A DNA stretch of 64,000 bases from Herminiimonas arsenicoxydans (GCA_000026125.1 CU207211.1:2418001-2482000); one strand, 5' to 3'. Counted from the first letter of the stretch, positions 8,632 to 19,331 are shown. The notes: generated from the letters alone by a model not told the origin. A program made the numbers and translations.

Positions 8632-10533
8632 TTACGCTTTCGCGCGTGCCTCTATGGTTTCCCATTTCTCCAGTGCTTCCAGCAACAAGCCATCAATTTC
8701 TGCAAAACGCTGGTTCAGGCGTTTTGCTTCATCTGCCTGCCTGGTATAGATGCTGGCATCGGCCAGTTTTTCGGTAATGGCTTTTTGCTCTTCTTCCAGT
8801 TGTGCAATCAGAACAGGCAACGCATCCATCTCGCGCTGCTCCTTGTAGCTCAGCTTTTTCTGTTTGGTCACTGGGGCAGCAACTTCGGTTTTCACTTCAA
8901 CCTTGCCTGTGCCTTTAGGCGAACCCGCTGGAATCGCAGCAGGACGGACACGCTCCCAATCGCTATAGCCGCCGATATACTCGCGCCACAAGCCATTGCC
9001 TTCTGCAACGATCACTTGCGTGACCACGTTGTCGAGGAAGGTACGGTCATGGCTGACCAGGAACACGGTGCCTTCGTAATCTTCCAGCAGTTCTTCCAGC
9101 AGTTCCAGCGTATCGATATCCAGATCGTTGGTCGGCTCATCGAGCACCAGTACGTTGGCCGGTTTGGCAAACAGGCGGGCCAGCAGCAGACGATTGCGTT
9201 CGCCGCCGGACAATGACTTGACCGGCGAACGCGCACGCTCCGGCGCAAACAGGAAGTCGTTCAGATACGTCATCACGTGCTTGCGCTGACCGTTGATCTC
9301 GACCCAGTCGCTGCCCGGCGCGATGGTGTCGGCCAGACTCATTTCTTCATTCAACTGCGCGCGCATCTGATCGAAGTACGCGATCTGCAATTTGGTGCCC
9401 TGCTTGACCGTGCCTGAATCCGGTTCTTCTTCACCCAGAATCATTTTCAGCAATGTTGTTTTGCCGGCACCGTTCAAACCGATCAAACCGACTTTGTCAC
9501 CGCGCAAAATCGTCGCGCTAAAATCCTTGACGATCACCTTGTCGCCATACACCTTGTTGATATTCTCCATCTCGGCCACGATCTTGCCGGAACGATCACC
9601 GGACGACACATCCAGCTTGACCTGACCTTGCTGATCGCGCCGCGCGCTGCGCGACAGACGCAATGCTTCCAGACGACGCACGCGGCCCTCGTCACGCGTA
9701 CGACGCGCCTGCACGCCCTTGCGTATCCAGACCTCTTCCTGCGCGAGGAATTTGTCGAACTTGGCGTTCTCGACCTCTTCGATTTCCAGCTGCTCAGCCT
9801 TGCGCACTTGATACGCAGAGAAGTTGCCGGGGAAAGACAGCAAACGACCGCGATCCAGTTCAATGATGCGCGTCGCCACGTTATCCAGGAAGCTGCGATC
9901 ATGGGTAATGAACAGCACGCTACCCTTGTAGTCGCGCAGCAAACCTTCAAGCCACAGTATCGATGTGAAATCCAGATGGTTGGTCGGTTCATCGAGCAGC
10001 AACACGTCAGGGGCACTCACCAGTGCACGTGCCAGCGCAACGCGCTTTTGCATCCCGCCGGACAAGGTTCCCATCAGGGAATCCTTGACCAGATTCAAGC
10101 GATCCAATGTCGCCTCAACCTTGTGATTCAAATTCCATGCATCGGCCGCGTCCAGCTTGACCTGAATGTCGTGCATTCGCTCCATCAGGGCATCGTCGTC
10201 ATCGCCGCCAAACTGGCCGGTCAGCGCATCGTATTCCGTCAGCAAGACCTGCATATCGCCCATGCCGGACGCGACTGCGTCATACACGGACGTCTCAGGC
10301 GAGAAGTGCGGCTCCTGCTCAACGTAGGCGATCTTGATACCCTGCTGCATGACAAACAGACCGTCATCCAGCTTCGACGTGCCGGCGATAATTTTCAGCA
10401 AAGACGATTTACCGGTGCCGTTACGGCCGATCAAGCCCACGCGCTCGGTGGCTTCCAGAGAGAATTCCGCTTTATCGAGCAACGGGACGTGGCCGAACGC
10501 GAGCTGCGCGTTCGAAAGGGAGATAACTGCCAT
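8632..10533 (-). CDS. uup: ABC-F family ATPase Uup
   Basis: 633-residue soluble ABC-F protein with two nucleotide-binding domains and no membrane segment; Uup proteins act on the ribosome and affect transposon precise excision. NBD1 has Walker A GRNGTGKSS and signature LSGGMQKR; NBD2 has Walker A GLNGAGKTT and signature LSGGERNR, with DEPTNHLD and DEPTNDLD Walker B blocks. The C-terminal coiled-coil KLSYKEQREMDALPVLI identifies Uup within ABC-F. The start MAVISLSNAQLAFG is preferred over an ATG at 10578 because homology begins there. Confidence 0.93.
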   Translation of the reverse strand: MAVISLSNAQLAFGHVPLLDKAEFSLEATERVGLIGRNGTGKSSLLKIIAGTSKLDDGLFVMQQGIKIAYVEQEPHFSPETSVYDAVASGMGDMQVLLTEYDALTGQFGGDDDDALMERMHDIQVKLDAADAWNLNHKVEATLDRLNLVKDSLMGTLSGGMQKRVALARALVSAPDVLLLDEPTNHLDFTSILWLEGLLRDYKGSVLFITHDRSFLDNVATRIIELDRGRLLSFPGNFSAYQVRKAEQLEIEEVENAKFDKFLAQEEVWIRKGVQARRTRDEGRVRRLEALRLSRSARRDQQGQVKLDVSSGDRSGKIVAEMENINKVYGDKVIVKDFSATILRGDKVGLIGLNGAGKTTLLKMILGEEEPDSGTVKQGTKLQIAYFDQMRAQLNEEMSLADTIAPGSDWVEINGQRKHVMTYLNDFLFAPERARSPVKSLSGGERNRLLLARLFAKPANVLVLDEPTNDLDIDTLELLEELLEDYEGTVFLVSHDRTFLDNVVTQVIVAEGNGLWREYIGGYSDWERVRPAAIPAGSPKGTGKVEVKTEVAAPVTKQKKLSYKEQREMDALPVLIAQLEEEQKAITEKLADASIYTRQADEAKRLNQRFAEIDGLLLEALEKWETIEARAKA

Positions 10534-10659
10534 AAATGCCTGAGGATGTGAGGTCTGCGTGCGATTGCAGGCGACCAATTAAAAAGAGTAAATCGAAAAT
10601 GAAGTCCGCATTGTACCGATAGCGGCAGCTATCCTGCCATTCTTTGCACTTTCGTCAGC

Positions 10660-10665
10660 TATAAT
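10660..10665 (+). promoter_or_regulatory. Candidate -10 box of the tRNA-Arg gene
   Basis: TATAAT in the context CAGCTATAATCCCG, 40 bp before the 5' end of the tRNA. The same 14 bases occur before murJ. The -35 region is weak (TTTGCA lies too close). Confidence 0.4.
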
Positions 10666-10704
10666 CCCGTGCGGAAGTAAGCAACATGCCTTGCTTTCGC
10701 GCGT

Positions 10705-10779
10705 CTCGCCGTAGTTCAATGGATAGAACGAGTGCCTCCTAAGCGCTAGATACAGGTCCGATTCCTGTCGGCGGGACCA
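10705..10779 (+). tRNA. tRNA-Arg (anticodon CCU)
   Basis: Cloverleaf can be drawn by hand. The acceptor CTCGCCG pairs with CGGCGGG (one T-G), then A73 and an encoded CCA; the D-stem GTTC/GAAC has the loop AATGGATA; the anticodon stem AGTGC/GCGCT has the loop CTCCTAA, giving anticodon CCT; the T-stem is ACAGG/CCTGT. It would decode AGG. Two oddities: the T-loop reads TCCGATT instead of the usual TTCGANT, and the variable loop is only four bases (AGAT). The first base pair is C1-G72. Confidence 0.88.
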
Positions 10780-12665
<1,886 letters not shown>

Positions 12666-12679
12666 AGCGTAGCGCCGAC

Positions 12680-12713
12680 AAAAATGGCGACAAGCAAGTT
12701 TGTCGCCATTTTT
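12680..12713 (+). terminator. Rho-independent terminator of tmm
   Basis: Perfect 14-bp stem AAAAATGGCGACAA / TTGTCGCCATTTTT with a 6-nt loop ending in a T-run, 15 bp after the tmm stop. Confidence 0.93.
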
Positions 12714-12900
12714 GCATCTCTCCTGAACACATTCCTGAGCCCGCTTGCCCGGCTCGCGGGCTGCACACGCAGACATCTGATCGCAACTTTTTCTTTGCAA
12801 AACGGAAAACCGAAATTCAGTGCGCTACCGCACTGAACATTCCCGTATTTCTCATTACCCTCATTTTGTCCGTCATAGAATACCAACAAATGGAGTCATC

Positions 12901-13383
12901 ATGAATAGCAATACAACCATTACTGCAATTGCACTTTCTTCCGTATTTATCCTCGCCGGCTGTGCAGGGCCGTATAACAACGATCCTGGAGCAAATCAGT
13001 ATCCGCAATCACAAAACCAGATGTCCAATGCCCCTGCCTATAATTCCGCATATGGCGTGGTCGATTCAATTCAGGTCGTCCAGCAAAGTACTGGTAACAA
13101 CGGCATCGGAGCCGGTGCAGTAGTTGGCGGCGTGGTTGGTGGCGTGCTGGGCAATCAAATCGGCAGCGGTTCGGGCCGTACTGCAGCAACTGCGGTAGGT
13201 GTGGTTGGCGGCGCGTTGGTCGGCAACCAGATCCAAAGGAACAATCAGCAGGTACGGGACACTTATCAAGTCGGCATCCGTCTCGATAACGGTGCATATC
13301 AAACGATGCTGCTCGACAGCGTAGGTGATTTGCGCGTAGGTAATCGCGTACGCATTGAAAACAATCGCCTCTTCCGTTATTGA
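12901..13383 (+). CDS. Glycine-zipper outer-membrane lipoprotein
   Basis: 160-residue lipoprotein. A lipobox ILAGC places the acylated cysteine at residue 21. The centre is a glycine zipper (GAGAVVGGVVGGVLGNQIG and a second VGVVGGALVGNQIQ), the Rick_17kDa/2TM pattern found in SlyB/PcP-like proteins. The C-terminal part (YQVGIRLDNGAYQTMLLD onward) resembles the beta-stranded end of that family. The start at MNSNTT follows GGAG at good distance; an upstream in-frame ATG at 12820 is unlikely. Role: envelope integrity, inferred from family only. Confidence 0.85.
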   Translation: MNSNTTITAIALSSVFILAGCAGPYNNDPGANQYPQSQNQMSNAPAYNSAYGVVDSIQVVQQSTGNNGIGAGAVVGGVVGGVLGNQIGSGSGRTAATAVGVVGGALVGNQIQRNNQQVRDTYQVGIRLDNGAYQTMLLDSVGDLRVGNRVRIENNRLFRY

Positions 13384-13441
13384 TTCTGCAGGCAGCTGCA
13401 GCACTGGTCGAATCCCGCTCAGTATCTGGTGAGCACGTCGT

Positions 13442-13477
13442 AAAAAAGCCGCTACATGCAAATGCAGCGGCTTTTTT
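13442..13477 (+). terminator. Terminator of the lipoprotein gene
   Basis: AAAAAAGCCGCT / AGCGGCTTTTTT arms with an inner CAT-GCAA-ATG stem, about 60 bp after the stop codon. Confidence 0.9.
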
Positions 13478-13681
13478 ACAAGCCTTGTCGAAAAACCAGA
13501 TTCAGCATCAAACGCATCCGGTTCCTCTAAGTACCTTCCAACACTCGCCTTCCCGCTGTCAAGGATCATGGTTCATAGGTCACGCCCGGTTTGCTGTTTC
13601 GATGATGACAATGGACACTTGCGTGGATCGCAGACTTTCCCCCTACCACCCCAAGCGGCTATTCATCCCTTCAAAGAGCCG

Positions 13682-14155
13682 TCATGTTCGACGCCTCAGT
13701 TCTTTTCGCATCAGTGCATTCTCAAGGGTTACACCGCGACAGATCGGAAACCCTCGCTGCACCACATGAAAACCGTGGAGCACAAAGAAGGGTTCAGCAG
13801 TCTTACTTACATCCGACGTAAGTTCATCAATACCAATCAAGCTGGCTTCTTCATGAATACGGTTCATTAGCAGGCTGCCTATTCCCTGACGGGGATGAGA
13901 ACCTGACACAAAGAAGTGATCGATGTAACCGTTCGACTGAACGTCGGCGTAAGCAACTATTTCACCGTCAGCTTCCACTACAAACGGGCTGATATCTCTA
14001 ACATGATTCTCCCAGAGCTTCGGATCAAGGTCAGCCGGAGCCCACGCCTCTATTTGCTCGCGGGTGTAATCGCGTGATGCGATTACATGAATGGCCGAGA
14101 AGAAGACGCGAAACAACGCAGGCTCATCGCCAGTTTTGAACCGTCGGATTTCCAT
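13682..14155 (-). CDS. GNAT-family N-acetyltransferase, YafP-like
   Basis: 157-residue acetyltransferase of the GNAT fold. It aligns with YafP-type proteins: MEIRRFKTGDEPALFRVF, SRDYTREQIEAWAPADLDP, the acetyl-CoA binding motif A stretch HPRQGIGSLLMNRIHEE, and EPFFVLHGFHVVQRG. The start at 14155 has GAGGA seven bases upstream; an extension of 14 residues to 14197 is possible but lacks a ribosome site. Substrate unknown. It faces the lipoprotein gene and is divergent from the GntR gene. Confidence 0.82.
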   Translation of the reverse strand: MEIRRFKTGDEPALFRVFFSAIHVIASRDYTREQIEAWAPADLDPKLWENHVRDISPFVVEADGEIVAYADVQSNGYIDHFFVSGSHPRQGIGSLLMNRIHEEASLIGIDELTSDVSKTAEPFFVLHGFHVVQRGFPICRGVTLENALMRKELRRRT

Positions 14156-14477
14156 GCATTCCTCGCAAGGTATCAATCTAAACCGGGAGTTTGTCACATC
14201 CGCCAGGCAAGGGAAATGTTCACTTTGAGCCGTAATCGGACTTCCAGTTTACGACGCCCTGCCCGCGATGCCGGACGTTCGCCGTCGGTGGCTGCTGTCT
14301 AGAAGCGGCGATACCTTCAGCACTCACTCTTCAGCGTTATCAGGCCGGGGCATTTTGTGATTGCGATATAAAACAACGCCAACCATACTATTTTTTGTGC
14401 AGAGAAAAACGAATCGTATAATCAGGCATTGTTACCATGAAATGTTGCGTAGAAACGCTATTCAATAGGTTGGCCGA
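14156..14477. other. Divergent region between the GNAT and GntR genes
   Basis: 322 bp without a gene. A perfect TATAAT (14417-14422) with a weak -35 (TTTGTG at 14394-14399, 17-bp spacer) is a candidate GntR promoter giving a leader of about 48 nt. Confidence 0.45.
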
Positions 14478-15176
14478 ATGATCACCGAAGAACAAATACA
14501 GGCATTGCAGTCGGAAATGGAGGCGAATGGTGAAAACCAGGCCCAGATGGCTTATCGCATCCTGGAAGAAATGATCGTCACACTCAAGCTCCCGCCGGGC
14601 AGCAAGATATCGGAGAAAGCGCTGAACCGCTCTCTGGGATTCGGTCGCACACCGTTGCGGGAAGCATTGCAACGTCTGGCAATTGAGGGGAGTGTAAAAA
14701 TTCTGCCGCGTTCGGGCGTGATCGTTTCGGAAATCGATCTGGCCGATCAGTTGAACATGATAGAAGTGCGGCGCGAACTGGAAAAAATCATCGCCGGCCG
14801 CGCTGCGCGCCTTGCGATGGAAGACCAGCGACGTGTATTTTCGAAACTGGCAGAAGACTTCGACCGCGCCGCAGAAGAAAACGACAGCACCATTTTCATC
14901 GAAACAGACAGGGAATTCAACGCCTTGAGCATCGCGACCGCACAAAACAAATACGTTGCCTATGCAATCGGACCGATCGAAGCGCAAACCCGCCGCTTCT
15001 GGTATCTGCACTTCAAACGCTTTGGCGATTTGTCTCGTGTTACCAAGCTGCATGCACATATTGCACGCGCCATTGCCGCCAACGACGAAGCTGCCGCACG
15101 CGACGCCTCGGATCGTCTGATTGATTACGTGGAAGAATATACAAGGAAGACGCTGCAGTTCATGGGCGGCATGTAA
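14478..15176 (+). CDS. GntR-family transcriptional regulator, FadR subfamily (FCD domain)
   Basis: 232-residue one-component regulator. The N-terminal winged helix shows YRILEEMIVTLKLPPGSKI and the typical GntR recognition stretch FGRTPLREALQRLAIEG, followed by a conserved turn RSGVIVSEID. The C-terminal ~150 residues are an all-helical FCD effector domain (EVRRELEKIIAGRAARLA, HAHIARAIAANDEAAARDA), which in relatives binds small carboxylates through metal-holding histidines. It converges with the Ntn-hydrolase gene, so control of that gene and the adjacent transporter is plausible. Effector unknown. Confidence 0.9.
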   Translation: MITEEQIQALQSEMEANGENQAQMAYRILEEMIVTLKLPPGSKISEKALNRSLGFGRTPLREALQRLAIEGSVKILPRSGVIVSEIDLADQLNMIEVRRELEKIIAGRAARLAMEDQRRVFSKLAEDFDRAAEENDSTIFIETDREFNALSIATAQNKYVAYAIGPIEAQTRRFWYLHFKRFGDLSRVTKLHAHIARAIAANDEAAARDASDRLIDYVEEYTRKTLQFMGGM

Positions 15177-15189
15177 GACCGCATCCGGC

Positions 15190-15229
15190 AAAAAAAAACA
15201 CGCTGCGGCATGACATCACCACAGCGTGC
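15190..15229 (-). terminator. Terminator of the Ntn-hydrolase gene
   Basis: Read on the minus strand: CACGCTGTGG, 10-nt loop, CCGCAGCGTG (one wobble pair), then a run of nine T. It begins 31 bp after the hydrolase stop. Confidence 0.88.
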
Positions 15230-15259
15230 TCAAGAGCGACTTACCCCAACAATTCCTAC

Positions 15260-16855
15260 TTAAAACCCTGCAACCGTGCCGTTACTGCGCGGATCGGCTC
15301 CGCCAGCAAATACTCCCGATGGATCGCGCACAATCGCACCAGCATGGCCGACCAGTTCATCGAATTCGCCCAGCACGTCGACGTCATGTCCCAGTGAACG
15401 CAGGCGACGGATGAGACCGTCGGTAAAGCGACTTTCCACTTTCAGCGACTCAGAGCTTTGCCCCCAGGTACGGCCGAGCAACCAGCGTGGTGCAGTAACC
15501 GCCTGTTGCACCGCCTGGTTGAACACCGCGTAACGGGTAAATACCGCTGCCTGCGTTTGCGGCTGACCGTCGCCACCCATCGTGCCGTACACCATCGTGC
15601 GGCCGTCTTTAAAGCGCGCCAATGCGGGATTGAGCGTGTGGAACGGTTTCTTGCCCGGCTCCAGTGAATTGATATTGTTTGGATCCAGCGAGAACGAACA
15701 ACCGCGGTTTTGCCAGTTGATACCGGTACGTGACAATACGACGCCGCTGCCGAACTCGTGATAGATACTTTGAATGAACGAAACCGCGCGTCCTTCGCCG
15801 TCGATCACACCCATCCAGATGGTATCGCCCGGTCCTTTGCCTTTGCCCCACGGCAGTGCCTTGTCGATGCGGATCTTCGCAACATACGGTGCCAGGAACT
15901 CTTCCGCCAACAGGGATTGCGGATCCACTTTCATGTAGGCAGGATCGGCCACATATTGATCGCGAATGGCAAAAGCCTGCTTGGTCGCTTCAACTGTCAA
16001 ATGGATATATTCCGGACTGTCCTGCTGATATTGCGCCAGATTCAGCTTGTCCAGGATCGCCAGAATAATCAGCGAAACCACGCCCTGCGTTGGCGGCGCC
16101 GTATTGTAAATGTCGGCGAGACTATGCTGCAGATGCACCGGTTCGCAGGTACGCGCATGATAGGCATGCAAATCGTCCAGCGTAATCGGATTGCCGATCT
16201 CAGCCAGATCCGCAGCGATATCATTGGCCAACGCACCGCGATAGAAGCTATCCAGGCCATCAGCGACCAGAGCCCGCAAGGTCTTGCCCATACGCGGCTG
16301 TTTAAAGAGACTGCCAGCCTGCGGTGGTATTCCATCCACCAGGAAGGTGTCGCTAAAGCCGGGCTGCATGACCAGCTCATCGAACTTGGCGCTTGTGCTT
16401 GCGTATTGCGATGCTGTTACAGGGATGCCTGCTTCTGCGTAATGGATCGCGTCTTGCAACAGGTCGCCCAATGACTGTTTTCCACCCCAGGTCGCGCTGA
16501 TATTCAAGGCTTCCTGCCAGCCGCCGATCGTGCCAGCCATCGTGTTGCCTGCAATCGGACCGCGCATCGGAATGCTGGTCAACTGACGACTGCTATAGAA
16601 CTCTCTCGACACACCGGCGCCCACGACGCCACATGCTTCGATTGCCTGCACCGGTTTGCCAGGTTCCGAGATCACCCAGAAGCCATCGCCACCGATGCCA
16701 TTCATATGCGGATATACAACCGCGATTGTTGATGCTGCCGCGACCATCGCTTCGATCGCATTGCCTCCGTTCCTTAAAACAGAGAGCGCCGCCTGCGATG
16801 CCAAAGAGTGCGGCGCAACGGCCATACCACGTGTAGCGTGGGTTGTATTAAGCAT
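15260..16855 (-). CDS. Gamma-glutamyltransferase-family Ntn hydrolase, oxamate amidohydrolase (HpxW)-like
   Basis: 531-residue member of the gamma-glutamyltransferase superfamily, without a signal peptide, so cytoplasmic. The self-processing nucleophile should be Thr345 in KGPGDTIWMGVIDGEG; the GDTIWMGV context matches, from memory, the oxamate amidohydrolase HpxW group rather than true GGT (compare the gene at 33347, where the context is STSHVSIVD). Conserved superfamily blocks MNGIGGDGFWVI and GTMGGDGQPQTQ are present. The family reaction would be oxamate to oxalate plus ammonia. It lies 102 bp behind an oxalate/formate-type transporter on the same strand, which supports a small-carboxylate role. 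Substrate is inference. Confidence 0.75.
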   Translation of the reverse strand: MLNTTHATRGMAVAPHSLASQAALSVLRNGGNAIEAMVAAASTIAVVYPHMNGIGGDGFWVISEPGKPVQAIEACGVVGAGVSREFYSSRQLTSIPMRGPIAGNTMAGTIGGWQEALNISATWGGKQSLGDLLQDAIHYAEAGIPVTASQYASTSAKFDELVMQPGFSDTFLVDGIPPQAGSLFKQPRMGKTLRALVADGLDSFYRGALANDIAADLAEIGNPITLDDLHAYHARTCEPVHLQHSLADIYNTAPPTQGVVSLIILAILDKLNLAQYQQDSPEYIHLTVEATKQAFAIRDQYVADPAYMKVDPQSLLAEEFLAPYVAKIRIDKALPWGKGKGPGDTIWMGVIDGEGRAVSFIQSIYHEFGSGVVLSRTGINWQNRGCSFSLDPNNINSLEPGKKPFHTLNPALARFKDGRTMVYGTMGGDGQPQTQAAVFTRYAVFNQAVQQAVTAPRWLLGRTWGQSSESLKVESRFTDGLIRRLRSLGHDVDVLGEFDELVGHAGAIVRDPSGVFAGGADPRSNGTVAGF

Positions 16856-16917
16856 AGTTCGACCTTACTAAACAATAAAAACATGAATGGCACACCATGT
16901 GCCATTCCCAAAACAAA

Positions 16918-16950
16918 TCTTCAGGGGATGAATTATCCATCCCCTGAAGA
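16918..16950 (-). terminator. Hairpin between the transporter and the Ntn-hydrolase gene
   Basis: Perfect 13-bp arms TCTTCAGGGGATG / CATCCCCTGAAGA, 7-nt loop; on the minus strand TTTGTTTT follows. It lies 7 bp after the transporter stop and 62 bp before the hydrolase start, so it probably lowers read-through into the hydrolase gene. Confidence 0.75.
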
Positions 16951-16957
16951 TCAATTA

Positions 16958-18271
16958 CTACTTATATGCAGGTGTCAGTACAGCGGAAGACGTTGCCAAC
17001 TCTTCGCTTTGTGCAAGGAATTTCTTGCGCATAGGCTTGAGCACAATATAGGCAAGGATCGCGGTAGCAAAGTCCATGCAAATGACGGTCGCAAACACTG
17101 GTGTCCACGAACCGGTCGCATCATGCATCAACGCTGCCAGCGGGCCGCCCAGTACCGAACCTACACCTTGCGCCATATACAGGAAACCATAGTTGGTGGT
17201 TGCATGTTTGGTGCCGAAGGTATCGGTCAGGATGGATGGGAACAGCGAGAAAATTTCGCCCCAGCCGAAGAACACCACGCCTGACAGGATAACGAACAAC
17301 ACTGGGTTATCCGTCGTCATCAGCCACAGTGTCATGGCTACGCCTTCCAGGCCGAACGCGATGAACATGGTATTTTCGCGGCCGATACGATCCGAAACCC
17401 AGCCAAAGAAAGGACGCGTCAAACCGTTACAGATGCGGTCAATCGTCAATGCCAGCGGCAGTGCAGCCATGCCGAAGACCATTGCATCCGCGACGCCGAA
17501 GTCCTTGGCGAAAGCGCCCATTTGCGAAATGACCATCAAGCCCGAGGTCGACATCATCGTCATCATCACGAACAGCAGCCAGAACACCGGTTTTTTCAGC
17601 ATCTCGGTCGGCTTGTAGCTATACGACGATTCGCGTGTGGTGTTTTCCAGCTTCACTTTTTTGATATGCTCGGCAACCTCATCTGCGCGTGGCCGACGCA
17701 TGCCTTGCGCTGCGGCCAGACCGACTACGCCAATAATCACGCCGAACATCACCAGCGTGCTGGCGACACCCGAGGATTTGATGCTCATCGAAATGGCAAA
17801 CGTGGTCATGATGGCGCCAAAGCCGTAACCTGCCGCCACCATACCGACTGCGAAGCCGCGTCTATCCGGGAACCATTGCACCATCAGTCCGATAACGCCA
17901 ACGTAGATGATGCCGGTACCGACTCCACCCAGCAAACCGTAGGTCAGATACAAACCCCAGATACCGGTGACGCCGGAAGCAAGTATCCAGCTGAGCGCGG
18001 TCAAAATAGCACCGCAAGACAACAGCATACGCGGACCGAATTTATCGATCAGGTAGCCCTGGAATGGCGACAGAAAAGTCTGCGCCACAATCAGAATGGC
18101 AAACGTCACCTGAACTTGCGGCAGCGTTGCGCCCAGCCCTTTCGTCAGCTCGGAAGTAAATAATGCCCAGACGTACTGCGGACTGGAAATAGCCATCATG
18201 GCGACAACCCCGAAGAACAGTTGCCACCATCTTGTTGCCCCTGAAGACGAGGTCGTTTTAATTTGATTCAT
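16958..18271 (-). CDS. Major facilitator superfamily transporter, oxalate/formate antiporter (OxlT) family
   Basis: 437-residue protein with 12 hydrophobic segments. MFS signatures are LIDKFGPRMLLSCGAIL in the first cytoplasmic loop and NGLTRPFFGWVSDRIGRENT between the halves; the overall pattern (QYVWALFTSELTKGLG, GTGIIYVGVIGLMVQWFPDRRG, FFGWGEIFSLFPSILTDTFG) is that of the oxalate/formate antiporter family. It probably moves a small mono- or dicarboxylate across the inner membrane. AGGAG precedes the ATG. First gene of a probable two-gene unit with the oxamate-amidohydrolase-like gene. The substrate cannot be read from sequence. Confidence 0.85.
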   Translation of the reverse strand: MNQIKTTSSSGATRWWQLFFGVVAMMAISSPQYVWALFTSELTKGLGATLPQVQVTFAILIVAQTFLSPFQGYLIDKFGPRMLLSCGAILTALSWILASGVTGIWGLYLTYGLLGGVGTGIIYVGVIGLMVQWFPDRRGFAVGMVAAGYGFGAIMTTFAISMSIKSSGVASTLVMFGVIIGVVGLAAAQGMRRPRADEVAEHIKKVKLENTTRESSYSYKPTEMLKKPVFWLLFVMMTMMSTSGLMVISQMGAFAKDFGVADAMVFGMAALPLALTIDRICNGLTRPFFGWVSDRIGRENTMFIAFGLEGVAMTLWLMTTDNPVLFVILSGVVFFGWGEIFSLFPSILTDTFGTKHATTNYGFLYMAQGVGSVLGGPLAALMHDATGSWTPVFATVICMDFATAILAYIVLKPMRKKFLAQSEELATSSAVLTPAYK

Positions 18272-18605
18272 AGGTGTCTCCTAATGTTTTTTTAAATATT
18301 TATTTATCTGATTCTTAGCCAGCGTCGATTACTGACATGTCAGATTTATGCATAAGTTAGGCGACCTGAAATTCTTTGTCAAGTGATTAAAAAATCGTGC
18401 TTGCCCAAACTGGTTTAAATGTTTGGTGATGCGGAATTGCCACGATTCCAGCCAGCGTGACGCAACGCATGTAATGAGGGACGGTACTTTGGGGAAATGA
18501 GCAGTGAACGGGAGAAATGGGCGAAACAGAAGATCGTGAAATCCGCGAGGTATGAACGGACTGCCGATATATTGTGATTTTTTAGCAACGAAAAACTGTC
18601 GTATT
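18272..18605. other. Promoter region of the OxlT-family gene
   Basis: 334 bp. Adjacent to the gene is a T/A-rich tract, then the palindrome CTGACATGTCAG and TTTATGCATAA. The remainder up to the livF stop shows no gene. Confidence 0.5.
18332..18343. promoter_or_regulatory. 12-bp palindrome CTGACATGTCAG, copy 1
   Basis: Perfect palindrome 61-72 bp upstream of the OxlT-family transporter start. An identical copy lies upstream of lldP at 41102-41113. Candidate operator; the GntR protein encoded at 14478 is one possible binder. Confidence 0.5.
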
Positions 18606-19331
18606 TCAAGCTTCGCCCAGATACGCTTCCCTGACCTTGGGGTCGTTGAGCATCTGCTGCGCATCACCCTGCATCGTGATCAATCCGGATTCCATCACAT
18701 AAGCGCGATGGGCCGCCTGCAGGGCCAGCCGGGCATTTTGTTCGACCAGCAATATCGTGATGCCTTGCGCGGCGACGCTGCGTATCACTTCAAAAATCTT
18801 TTCCACCATGATGGGCGACAAACCCATGGACGGCTCATCGAGCAGCAATAGTTGCGGATGACTCATCAAGGCACGTGCCATCGCCAGCATTTGCTGCTCA
18901 CCACCGGACAGCGTACCGGCCATTTGCGCAGCACGCTCTTTCAGCCGCGGGAAGACGGCAAACCATTTTTCCATATCGTCGGCTATGCCCTGCTTGTCGT
19001 TGCGCGTAAAAGCACCCATCAGCAAGTTTTCCTGGATGGACATGCGGGTAAATACGCCGCGACCTTCCGGCACCATCGCGAGCTTTTTCCTTACCAGCTC
19101 GAAGGACCCCAAACCTTTGATCGCCTGGCCGGCATATTCGATATGGCCGTCGACGCGACACTCGGGCAAGGTGCCGGTGATGGCTTTCAGGGTCGTGGTT
19201 TTACCGGCACCGTTGGCGCCGATCAGCGTAATCAGTTCACCCTGCCTGACGTCGAGATCGATACCCTTGACAGCCTGGATGCCGCCGTACGCGACCTTTA
19301 GTCCGGCAATCTTCAGCACGGTAGTAGTCAT
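18606..19331 (-). CDS. livF: Branched-chain amino acid ABC transporter ATPase LivF
   Basis: 241-residue ABC ATPase of the LivF type, energising uptake of branched-chain or related amino acids at the inner membrane. Walker A is GANGAGKTT, signature LSGGEQQM, Walker B LLLLDEPSMGLSP. The start MTTTVLKIAGLKVAYGG follows GGAGG, and its ATG overlaps the livG stop (TGATG), so translation is coupled. Last gene of livH-livM-livG-livF. The substrate may be another hydrophobic amino acid or urea; no binding protein is encoded nearby to narrow this. Confidence 0.93.
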   Translation of the reverse strand: MTTTVLKIAGLKVAYGGIQAVKGIDLDVRQGELITLIGANGAGKTTTLKAITGTLPECRVDGHIEYAGQAIKGLGSFELVRKKLAMVPEGRGVFTRMSIQENLLMGAFTRNDKQGIADDMEKWFAVFPRLKERAAQMAGTLSGGEQQMLAMARALMSHPQLLLLDEPSMGLSPIMVEKIFEVIRSVAAQGITILLVEQNARLALQAAHRAYVMESGLITMQGDAQQMLNDPKVREAYLGEA

